From the NCBI RefSeq assembly GCF_000165485.1, contig NC_014623.1, forward strand, positions 248,001-312,000: DNA of 64,000 bases. Reading direction: 5' to 3'. The DNA comes from Stigmatella aurantiaca DW4/3-1 (GTDB taxonomy: Bacteria > Myxococcota > Myxococcia > Myxococcales > Myxococcaceae). Each line of letters opens with the position of its first letter. Position 1 is the stretch's first letter. This document shows, one piece after another, positions 7,738 to 15,166 of this stretch. The notes beneath the pieces were generated by a model. The model was not told where the DNA came from. It made no database searches and saw nothing but the letters and a program-made list of their open reading frames with translations. Position numbers and translations under genes: made by a program.

Positions 7738-9635
7738 TGTTTCCGACGCTCAAGCGCTCAATGCCCTACACGAAATTCGTTGGGTGGATGTTCCTGGCCA
7801 CCGTCCTCGTGGCTTTCGGCGCCAGCGCTGAAGCCTCGCTGCCTTCGCAGGTGCATCTGAAGGAGGTGGCTGTCTTCGGAAAAGTGGGCCGTCTGTACCC
7901 ACGGAGCGTGGAAGCGCTGAGATTTTCGCCCGATGGGCAGTTCGTCTCCGCCATCACGGCAGGTGGAAGCTTTTTCACATGGTCACTCCGCACCCGCCGG
8001 CAGGTTTCGTTCGAGGCTTATGAGACCTCTTTTCCGAGAGCTGCCGCACTCTCCGGCAACCACAGGCTGGCCATGGCACAGGGGCTGGATGGTGGCAATT
8101 GGATCCAAGTTTTTGATACGCGTGACGGCAAGGAACTCCATGGGCTCGAAGGCACCCAAGACTCAGATCTCCGGGCGATCGCGCTCTCGGGAGAGGGTTC
8201 CTTGCTTGCTGCCATCGCGGACAAGGGGCCTCCTTGGCTCTGGGATTTGTCCAGGAAACCTCGTGTCCGCAAGTTGCGAGGTGCCAAGGGCCGCCTGCGG
8301 GTGGTGGCCGTATCGGAGGATGGAACGAGGACGGTGGCGGCGGGAGAGGACGGCTTTGTTTATGTCTGGAACTCACGGACAGGCCGGCTGCTGAAGACGT
8401 TGCGGGGAGGAGAGCGGTCCATCGTCAGCGTCGCCGTGTCAGCGGATGGGCGGTGGGTGCTGGCGGGCAGCGAGGATGCGCAGGCACGGCTCTGGGACTT
8501 GCGGACGGGGAAGCAGGTGTGGAGCATGGAGGAAGAGGCCATTCCTATCGGGGCTGTGGCTCTCTCCGGAGATGGGACCCGGGCGGTGACCTCCGGAAAA
8601 GAGCTCCAGCTGTGGGATCTCCAGCAAGGCAGCGTCCTCGCGGAGTCATCCAGTGGCCCGTCGCCAGTGGTGCTGTCCGCGGACAATGCGTTCATCGCGG
8701 CTGGAGGCTACGATGCGATGTGGTTGATGGACACCCGGAGTGGCCATCGGTTCGAGTTCTCGCTCAATGGCCAAATGGACGCGATTGCAGCCCTCGTCGT
8801 CAGCCCCGATGGAAAGCGCGCTGCCTCGTCCAGTCAGAGCGCCTCGGTTCGTCTGTGGGATATGGCGGGAGGCACTGCGCAAGAGCTTGCCTCGGGCCGT
8901 GAGCAGCCGCCGATGGCCGTCGCGTTCTCGCAGGATGGGCGGAAGTTGCTTTCCGCGAGCCGGGACGGCCTTGTGCGGCTGTGGGACCCCCGCGAGCCGT
9001 CCACCGGCCGGACCCTGGTGAAGCTGCCGCCTGAGCCTACAGTGCTCGTGACATCTCCAGCGGGGCCTTACGCGGTGCTCTCTGGGAGCGACGGGGCGCT
9101 GCGCCTGTGGAACTTGGAAGAAGAGAAGGAGGTGAGGCGGTATGGGGAGGAGGGAGGGCCTGCATACTACCCGGTGGTGTTCTCGGCGGATGGAAAGAGG
9201 CTGTTCGCGGCCCGGGAGGAGCATGGGGTGGACGTGTGGGAAGTGGAGACGGGCCAGCAGGTGAAGAGGTTAGAGCCCTCGGGGTATGAGGTGACGAGCT
9301 TCGCGGCCAGTGGAGAGGTGGTCGCGGCGGGGACGAGGGATGGCCACATCCAGCTGTGGAAGGCCCAGACGCTGGAGCCGCTGTTCCGGCTCTCAGGGCA
9401 CGAGTATGGGATACGGACGGTGTCGCTCAGTGGGGATGGGAAGTGGGTGCTGTCAGTGGGCGAGGACTGGACGGTGAGACTGTGGGACGCGAAGACGGGC
9501 GCGCAACAGGCTGCTCTTGGGCCCCAGAGCAACTACGACTTGCCGGCCTCGGCGGTCTTCGAGCCGGGGGGCCAATCGTTCCTGGTGGGGGACAACGCGG
9601 GGGTCATCCACCGCTTCGTGTTTGAGGGTCAGTAA
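7734..9635 (+). CDS. Secreted WD40-repeat beta-propeller protein (copy 3)
   Basis: The 633-aa product starts at ATG 7734 (ATGA overlap with the peptidase relic); an ATG at 7737 is equally possible. The signal peptide is FVGWMFLATVLVAFGASA with cleavage before EASLPS. The rest consists of about 13-14 WD40 blades. Around 8309-8510 it is nearly identical to copy 1, and around 9160-9440 to both other copies; elsewhere it is diverged, giving a patchwork of identities. The tail ends in FEGQ. A periplasmic or outer-surface scaffold role is inferred from the signal peptide and fold. Confidence 0.85.
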   Translation: MMFPTLKRSMPYTKFVGWMFLATVLVAFGASAEASLPSQVHLKEVAVFGKVGRLYPRSVEALRFSPDGQFVSAITAGGSFFTWSLRTRRQVSFEAYETSFPRAAALSGNHRLAMAQGLDGGNWIQVFDTRDGKELHGLEGTQDSDLRAIALSGEGSLLAAIADKGPPWLWDLSRKPRVRKLRGAKGRLRVVAVSEDGTRTVAAGEDGFVYVWNSRTGRLLKTLRGGERSIVSVAVSADGRWVLAGSEDAQARLWDLRTGKQVWSMEEEAIPIGAVALSGDGTRAVTSGKELQLWDLQQGSVLAESSSGPSPVVLSADNAFIAAGGYDAMWLMDTRSGHRFEFSLNGQMDAIAALVVSPDGKRAASSSQSASVRLWDMAGGTAQELASGREQPPMAVAFSQDGRKLLSASRDGLVRLWDPREPSTGRTLVKLPPEPTVLVTSPAGPYAVLSGSDGALRLWNLEEEKEVRRYGEEGGPAYYPVVFSADGKRLFAAREEHGVDVWEVETGQQVKRLEPSGYEVTSFAASGEVVAAGTRDGHIQLWKAQTLEPLFRLSGHEYGIRTVSLSGDGKWVLSVGEDWTVRLWDAKTGAQQAALGPQSNYDLPASAVFEPGGQSFLVGDNAGVIHRFVFEGQ

Positions 9636-9677
9636 TCTACCGGCCCCTCCGCTCGAACGATGGAGGAGAATTGTCCC

Positions 9678-10319
9678 ATGAATCGGATCGGCGTCATCGG
9701 CGACATTCACTGCGAACATGTGTCGCTCGAGGCCGTGCTTCGCTTTTTTGAGCGGGCGGGCGTCGACCGCATCGTCTCCGTTGGGGACATCTGTGATGGG
9801 CCTGGAGATCTGACCCGGACCGTGGAACTGCTGCGGGGCGCGGGCGTCGAGGCCGTCGCGGGCAACCACGAGCGGTGGTTGCTCAAGGGGGAGATGCGAA
9901 GCCTGCCCGACGCGACCGATCCGGAGTCCCTGCCGCCGCATGTCCGGGCATGGCTTGCCTCATTGCCGCGCACTCGGGAGCTTCACACCCCCGCTGGAGC
10001 CATCCTCGTTTGCCACGGGCTGGGCCTGGACGACATGGCCGAGGTCACCCCGGAGGATCAAGGGTATGCGCTCGAGGTCAATGAGGCCCTGTGGGACCTC
10101 GTCCGCGCGCGGCGCTGGCGCTACGTCCTCAATGGCCACTCCCATCGGCGCATGGTCCGGACCTTCGAGGGGCTGACCGTTATCAATGCAGGCACCCTGC
10201 ACGAAGGCCACGAGCCCTGCTTCGCCCTGATCGACCTCTCTCGGCGAGAGGCCGCCTTCTACGACATCCACGACGACTGGATCGCCGAGCCTCCCCAGGT
10301 GCTTCCGCTGCCTGCCTGA
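9678..10319 (+). CDS. Calcineurin-like metallophosphoesterase
   Basis: The ATG at 9678 has an excellent Shine-Dalgarno (GGAGGAG at 9662-9668), so it is preferred to an upstream ATG at 9660. The 213-aa cytoplasmic product holds all metal-binding motifs of the family: GDIHCEH near the N-terminus, VGDICDG, AGNHERW, VCHGLG and NGHSHRR. It is the size of single-domain YfcE/PrpE-type phosphodiesterases or protein phosphatases; the substrate cannot be told. It follows the WD40 gene by 42 bp on the same strand and may share its transcript, but nothing links them functionally. Confidence 0.9.
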   Translation: MNRIGVIGDIHCEHVSLEAVLRFFERAGVDRIVSVGDICDGPGDLTRTVELLRGAGVEAVAGNHERWLLKGEMRSLPDATDPESLPPHVRAWLASLPRTRELHTPAGAILVCHGLGLDDMAEVTPEDQGYALEVNEALWDLVRARRWRYVLNGHSHRRMVRTFEGLTVINAGTLHEGHEPCFALIDLSRREAAFYDIHDDWIAEPPQVLPLPA

Positions 10320-10338
10320 GCCGCCCGGTGCTCAGGGC

Positions 10339-10944
10339 CTATCCCCTCAGGTTGCCAGCCCCCGGGTTCTTCAGCCGCGTCGAGGACTCGGACTTCAGGT
10401 CCTCCTTGTCCTTGCTCACGGACACAGGCGTTCCGTCCGATGGCCGGAGATCGACGCTCTGGGGCTTGGAGGAGCCCTCGAAGCCATCCTTGGCTCCCCC
10501 CGCGGGGTTGACCTTGGGGCTGGGGGGCGGCGCGGCCTTGGCCGCAGGGGCCTGCGCGGGCGCGCTGCCCGAAAGGGAGCCAATCAGGCCGGGAGGAGGC
10601 GGGGGCGCTCCCTTGGGGAGCTGCATCTGTCCGGTCCAGCCCATGGCCACCGCGCGCTTTTGCAGGAACTCGATGGTTTGCAGGATGGCGGAGGGGGGCG
10701 GCAGGACGGGCTCCTTCATGAACCGCTCGAAGGCCGCCTTGGCATCCTCGTAGAGCTGCAGGTCCATGGGGACGTTCGGCTTCGTGTGCACCACCACCTC
10801 GTGCAGCTTGCGCAGCACGGCCTGGGCGGCACCCGTGGCGGCCCGGGCCTGCTTCTCCAACTCGAGCAGCAGCACCTCCCGTTCCGCGACCAGCTCCGGG
10901 GGCTCGGTGGGAAGCGAGGCACTGGGGGGATTCGACTGGGACAT
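10339..10944 (-). CDS. Hypothetical proline-rich cytoplasmic protein
   Basis: 201 residues starting at ATG 10944, with GAGGA 8 nt upstream. The first 100 residues look folded and helical (an acidic helix ELVAEREVLLLELEKQAR, then YEDAKAAFERFMKEP), followed by a Pro/Ala linker (GAPPPPPG, AKAAPPPSPK) and a charged Ser/Lys-rich tail. No signal peptide, membrane segment or recognised domain. It is convergent with the metallophosphoesterase gene, 19 bp apart. I do not recognise the family. Confidence 0.65.
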   Translation of the reverse strand: MSQSNPPSASLPTEPPELVAEREVLLLELEKQARAATGAAQAVLRKLHEVVVHTKPNVPMDLQLYEDAKAAFERFMKEPVLPPPSAILQTIEFLQKRAVAMGWTGQMQLPKGAPPPPPGLIGSLSGSAPAQAPAAKAAPPPSPKVNPAGGAKDGFEGSSKPQSVDLRPSDGTPVSVSKDKEDLKSESSTRLKNPGAGNLRG

Positions 10945-11167
10945 GGGTGCATCCTCTGCGCGGGGGGCGTGATGCCGTCTTCGGCGCGGGCACTCAAGGT
11001 ATCAGGACATGAAGGCGTGTGGCCACGTGGATGGCGCGTGTTTCGCCCAGCGCCATGGCGGACTGTAACGGGGGAGCGCACCCACAGGGGAGCATTGGCT
11101 CCAGGGGGAGCCTGTCCTGTGCCATCTTTTCTTCCGATGCGAGATGCGCTGCCCTTAAGATCTGACG

Positions 11168-11827
11168 GTGTCTTCTGCGCCTGGCCCACTCCCACTCACT
11201 CCCTTTGCGCTCACTCCCAAGTACGACGATGTGTCGACGGAGGAGATGAGGGGGCTGATTTCCACGGTTGACGTGCTCGTGCTCACGACAACAGAGGTCG
11301 AGCGGCAGGCACTATACGAGGTGATGCGCCCCCTGCCTGGACGAACAGGTCTTGTAGAGGGTGCTCTCGATCACATCACCTACCGTTTGGGACAATTGGG
11401 CCGGTACTTCGTTGCTCACACCGAAAGCACGATGGGCAGTCAGGCACGGCATGCCTCGGCCCTCACTGTCAGTGCCGCCATCTCCGAACTCAAACCCAAA
11501 GCTGTCATCGTTGTAGGGATTGCCTTTGGGCTCAAGCCAGCGAAGCAGCAACTCGGTGACGTCATTGTCGCCGAGTCGATCATGCCGTACGAGCTTCAGC
11601 GGGTTAACAAAGATTCGAAACCAACCTACCGGGGACAGCCCATTTCTTGCGGCAGTATCCTCTCAGAGCGTTTTCGCAACCGGTCCACGGACTGGAGGCT
11701 GCTGCGGCACGCGGATGCAGTGAAGGTCTTTCAAGGAGAATTGCTCTCTGGTGAGAAGCTCGCGGACAACAGCTCGTTTAGAGATACGCTGGTAGAAGCC
11801 TTTCCCAATTCACATGTTCCTGGCTGA
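11168..11827 (+). pseudogene. Nucleoside-phosphorylase-domain protein, C-terminally truncated
   Basis: A GTG-started frame encodes the PNP/UDP-phosphorylase fold as used in many conflict-system effectors: VLVLTTTEVERQAL at the start, the MGSQARHAS loop, AVIVVGIAFGLKPAKQQLGD, and LLSGEKLADNSSFRDTL. Families with these motifs normally go on directly to a GGEMEG-type nucleoside-binding segment and an Asp-containing tail; here the protein stops after FPNSHVPG, just before that point. The end overlaps the next gene by 14 bp, and I read this as a deletion junction that removed the C-terminal third. GC content is lower than in the neighbours, in keeping with transfer. It may be inactive, or a short variant. 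Confidence 0.6.
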
Positions 11828-12476
11828 ATCAGGAATCCGCGAGGCCAATGCCACCATTGCGCTCGTCGGCTGCGCCATGGTGCAGTATCCGAAGAAGATC
11901 GAGCTCCAAATGGAGCAGCTGCAGAAGGATCTCCTGCATGATCGTTATTTCCCCCGCGAGGAGAAGCAGCGGCTTAAGGCGCAGGGATTTTTTTTAGGAG
12001 TGGATCACGCCATGACGCGTAGCCGGATGTTGGAGTTCCTCAGCGTCGCGGACTTCGACTTCTTCGTCTTCTACATCGAGAAAACCTTGTGGAGTGGTCG
12101 AGAGGACGAGCTCCGCACGGAGCTTTTGAGACACCTCCTGCGAGACCGCCTCCCGTCGCCTCGTTGGCCTATCGAAACAATTTGTGGGGACGTTGAAAAA
12201 TTGTATTCGCGGCTGTCGGCTGTTGGCGCTGGCCTGCGGGCGGAGGGTTGGAAGGAAGAGCAGTTACCGGTTGTCTTGGCTCCGAAGAAAGCATGGGACT
12301 TCAATCTGCTCGTAGTGCAATACGCGAGCGATATCGTTCGAACGCGCTTGGAGCAGATCATGGCTGGTCCTCCTTTCCCCCCTCAGCCGTACGTCGATCA
12401 CTTTCGCACCAAGCTCCGGATGGTCGAGCACATGGAGACTGGCAAGCGCTTCCATCGAAAGTGCCCACTCCCGTGA
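11814..12476 (+). CDS. DUF3800-like protein
   Basis: The 220-aa product begins MFLAESGIREANATIALVG, matching the N-terminal (D/A)ESG strand of the DUF3800 family (RNase H-like fold, often in phage-defence and mobile regions), then FFLGVDHAMTRSRMLEFLS and DFFVFYIEKTLW where the second and third conserved elements sit. The conserved Asp of DESG is Ala here, so catalysis is doubtful. It starts inside the end of the truncated phosphorylase-domain gene in another frame, with no clear ribosome-binding site of its own. Assignment rests on pattern memory, without an alignment. Confidence 0.5.
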   Translation: MFLAESGIREANATIALVGCAMVQYPKKIELQMEQLQKDLLHDRYFPREEKQRLKAQGFFLGVDHAMTRSRMLEFLSVADFDFFVFYIEKTLWSGREDELRTELLRHLLRDRLPSPRWPIETICGDVEKLYSRLSAVGAGLRAEGWKEEQLPVVLAPKKAWDFNLLVVQYASDIVRTRLEQIMAGPPFPPQPYVDHFRTKLRMVEHMETGKRFHRKCPLP

Positions 12477-12705
12477 GTGTCACGAAGGCTCGTTGCACGA
12501 GTCCACTCGACTTGGTCCCCGCCTTCTTGAAGCGAGCACGCTCCAAGTGGGCGAGTTGCTTGCGGTAGTTATCTTGGACGTGCGTATCGACCGTGAGTTC
12601 ACGCGCGAACTCGTCAGCCGCCCTCTCAACGAGCACGAACAAGGCTGATGCATCGAGTTCGATCTCCCCGCGCGTTGACGGTGTAGACGATGGAAAGAAC
12701 GTGGA

Positions 12706-13419
12706 ATGAACTTCCGAACTTGCAGTGCACTCCGCCAAGCCGTTGCCGTTGCCGTTGCCGTTGCTGGATGCGCCACCTCTCAAGAGGTGCCTGAGCCCTA
12801 CGCTTGGGCTCCTGTGCGCCCACCTGCTGTGCCTGGCACGGGCCTCCCCACCCGCGGACAGCCAGGGCGGGTTCGCCCTCAGCCCCTGCCACGGAGCCCG
12901 CATAAGCGCGTCTTGCCGCCCACCCGGGAGCCGGGCCTTTGGGCTGGAGACACTTCTCAGGACTCGCAGGAGCCGGAGGCGAACCCCACACCGGAGAGAT
13001 CCAGCGAGAACAGGAGGGACCCGCCTGCCCCGGTGACGACGGAGCGCCGCCGCTCAGAGTGCGAGCCCACCCCAGTGCCGCACGCGGGCGAAGATCCCCC
13101 GCATAACGAGTGCGCCGATAAATTTCCGCCGAACCGCTACCCCGGCAAGGACGTGCTCGTTGGCGGCAAGCGCTTTGATGCGCTGCAAGTCGGCGTGCGC
13201 GTGCTGTGGGAGATCAAGACCCATCGATTTGACATGTACCCTGACTTCATCCGGCGGCAGACAATCCTGGAGCAACTGCCGTTGCTGCGGGAAGAGCGGG
13301 ACATTGCGGACGCATGTGGCTATGGATTCGTCGTTGGGGTGAGCACCCAGGAGCACAAAGACGCGCTGAGCGACCTGGAGCCCACCCTCCATATTGTCGT
13401 TACTGGGTGCAAGCGATGA
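12706..13419 (+). CDS. DUF6310-domain lipoprotein, putative nuclease-type toxin
   Basis: A 237-aa protein with a lipoprotein signal (lipobox AVAGC at residues 18-22), a Pro/Arg-rich variable linker of about 90 residues, and a conserved C-terminal domain of about 110 residues: CEPTPVPHAGEDPPHNECAD, RYPGKDVLVGGKRFDALQVG, VLWEIKTHRFD, YGFVVGVSTQEHKDAL. This domain matches my knowledge of DUF6310, which is abundant in myxobacteria. The FDAL..WEIKT arrangement resembles a PD-(D/E)xK nuclease core (D, then ExK). The stop overlaps the next start (ATGA at 13416). A polymorphic toxin displayed through a lipid anchor, with the downstream gene as immunity, is an inference. Confidence 0.7.
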   Translation: MNFRTCSALRQAVAVAVAVAGCATSQEVPEPYAWAPVRPPAVPGTGLPTRGQPGRVRPQPLPRSPHKRVLPPTREPGLWAGDTSQDSQEPEANPTPERSSENRRDPPAPVTTERRRSECEPTPVPHAGEDPPHNECADKFPPNRYPGKDVLVGGKRFDALQVGVRVLWEIKTHRFDMYPDFIRRQTILEQLPLLREERDIADACGYGFVVGVSTQEHKDALSDLEPTLHIVVTGCKR

Positions 13420-14174
13420 CCAAGCGGAGAACCCTCATCCATACCGTCTACGCGCCTGCGCTTGTGGGCGACGACGGTCGCACGCTCGCAGTCGTCCACG
13501 GAATCGAACAGGCGCTCCCCGGTGTGCGCTTGGAGTGGAAGCTGTCAGAGGCGGGGCAGCCTATCGCATTGCCGCAACGTGATGGGTGGCTCGCTGAGGC
13601 GGCTGCGCGTGGTGAGTTCCCACTGGTGTGCAACGGCGACGAGAGTTACCCGGTGACGGTTTTTGGGTTGCGGACATCCGGGCGTCAAGCGCCGGGCGGC
13701 CAGCCGTTGCTCGACGTCCATGCAGAACTGCCACTAGACGCGGCCAGCATCGCGGCGGCGGCGGATCTGCTGGAAGGCGTGGCGGATGGCTCACGCGCGT
13801 TCTGGGGGCGCGTGTTGCCGAACGGAGTGGCGTCGGAGGTGGCGAAGCAGTTTCGCCACTCGATGGATCAGACGCATGTTCCGCCCCGGGGGCTCCCAGC
13901 GCTCAACCTTCCCAAGCACCTCCGATCGCCTGAGATCCCCCATTATCTCGGGTGGCTGAACTACTGGTCGGCAACCACCGCACAGACCCTTGGGTTCCCT
14001 GACCCAGCCCGAGACGCAGAGCTCCTCGCTCGGGCGCGGCGCACCGGGAGGGACGGGTGGATCGTTCGGCTTACAGATACGCCGCTCGATCTCGACAACC
14101 CCTCGCACCTGGATGCGCTCTTGCGCGCGTATGAGCGCTTCCCGGAGATTGGCGGGCGCGTGCCTCCGCACTGA
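13416..14174 (+). CDS. DUF5953-family protein, candidate immunity partner
   Basis: 252 residues, starting at the ATGA overlap with the DUF6310 gene, hence translationally coupled. The cytoplasmic product (YAPALVGDDGRTLAVVHGIE, LPNGVASEVAKQFRHSMD, PEIPHYLGWLNYWSATTA) fits the DUF5953 family that recurs next to DUF6310 genes in myxobacteria, as far as I recall. No catalytic motif is evident. Pairing, coupling and absence of a signal peptide fit a cognate immunity protein, which is an inference. Its 3' end is 27 bp from the end of the convergent reverse-transcriptase relic. Confidence 0.65.
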   Translation: MTKRRTLIHTVYAPALVGDDGRTLAVVHGIEQALPGVRLEWKLSEAGQPIALPQRDGWLAEAAARGEFPLVCNGDESYPVTVFGLRTSGRQAPGGQPLLDVHAELPLDAASIAAAADLLEGVADGSRAFWGRVLPNGVASEVAKQFRHSMDQTHVPPRGLPALNLPKHLRSPEIPHYLGWLNYWSATTAQTLGFPDPARDAELLARARRTGRDGWIVRLTDTPLDLDNPSHLDALLRAYERFPEIGGRVPPH

Positions 14175-14200
14175 GTCACCGGACCCGGGCTGGCGCTGTT

Positions 14201-14629
14201 GAACGCGCGCAGGAGTTCTTCGGAGGGCACTTCGTCCCCAGACAAGGTAATGTCATCGGCATAGCGCGTAATCGATTCGAAGAAGTGCTTGATGTCAGCG
14301 TGGAGCAGCAACGGCTTCCCCAGGTGCTGGCGGGCATTTGTCACGATCGAACGTTTCTTGACGAAGCCCTGAACATACGTGGGAAAGCTCACTGCTCCGG
14401 ATACGGCATCTGCCAGGGTCTTGTGCATCCGTAGCAGTACAGCAGCCTTGGCTCGGTAGACGATTCGATATCCCTGTCGCCTGCGTTTCGGGATCCGCAG
14501 CTCGTTGTAGAACTCGCGCTGGCGGCTCGTGTCCGCGAAGGTGTTGAGGTCGTCGGCCGTGCACTCCAGGGCTTGGGCGAGATCGCTTGAGTGGCGGATG
14601 GAGCGAAAAGGAAAGGCCATGCTGGTCAT
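14201..14629 (-). pseudogene. Retron-type reverse transcriptase relic with in-frame internal deletion
   Basis: Read from ATG 14629 (GAGG upstream), the product shows the N-terminal RT motifs of retron-like enzymes (RRRQGYRIVYRAKAAVLLRM, YVQGFVKKRSIVTNARQHLG, LLLHADIKHFFESI), then jumps directly to TRYADDITLSGDE. In a whole enzyme about 80 residues, including the G-x-PTS palm segment, separate the DxxxFF motif from the YADD motif, so the join at about 14270 is an in-frame deletion. After EELLRAFNS at 14201 the frame continues only as antisense of the DUF5953 gene, so thumb and template-binding parts are lost. Inactive RT relic; no msr-msd structure could be confirmed upstream. Confidence 0.75.
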
Positions 14630-14784
14630 TGCGCCTCACCTGATACAGAAGAAAGGCGGGCCACGAGAGATAGGTGATATCTCGTACCCGAAGAAGGGGT
14701 GCGAACTCGCGCCCCCGAGAAGATCTCGTCGAGGTTTATCCCTTGTGGCCCAACTGCCAGCGGCACTCGAAGGCGCCATTCCCG

Positions 14785-15045
14785 TCAAGTGGGGTGAGCC
14801 ACAGCTGAAGTGTCGCGGGACTGCGCCACACGCGCCATGCGTTGCTGGGCGTCTGTTGCTGCTTCCTGGGGAGAGGCAGAGCCTTCGAAGGCGGTCTCGC
14901 GTACGATTTGTTCTCCGACCGAGCCTCGGCGCATCCACTCCGGCCAGTTTTCCATCTTCCGGCGGTTGCGCTCCAAAGACTCCCGGAACTGCGTCTTCTC
15001 GTCGGTCCGTTTTAGATCCAATGAGGTCAGCGTCTCCTGTGTCAC
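14785..15045 (-). CDS. Small hypothetical protein (86 aa)
   Basis: A GTG at 15045 preceded by GGAGG (6-nt spacing) opens a frame for a hydrophilic helical protein, VTQETLTSLDLKRTDEKTQF followed by RESLERNRRKMENWPEWMRR. The -RENWPEWMRR- type motif occurs in small proteins next to toxin-antitoxin and regulator genes, but I cannot assign a family. Upstream on the same strand of the RT relic by 155 bp, so it may be part of the same accessory insert. Confidence 0.5.
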   Translation of the reverse strand: MTQETLTSLDLKRTDEKTQFRESLERNRRKMENWPEWMRRGSVGEQIVRETAFEGSASPQEAATDAQQRMARVAQSRDTSAVAHPT

Positions 15046-15166
15046 GAGGGTCCTCCGGGTTCCCAGGCGCATTCACGTGGAAGAGGCCATCGGGGCTTCC
15101 ACACCCAACGTCCTGGGTAGGATGGCCCCTTCCATGCGGCGCTGTCAAACCGGAGGAAGAGCCCTG

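Noticed and set aside
12358-12903. Minus-strand frame whose middle (ELDASALFVLVERAADEFAR) looks protein-like
   Set aside because: It has no usable start, runs antisense into the DUF3800 and DUF6310 genes at both ends, and only about 60 codons in the gap look coding. It may be a relic, but cannot be supported as a gene.
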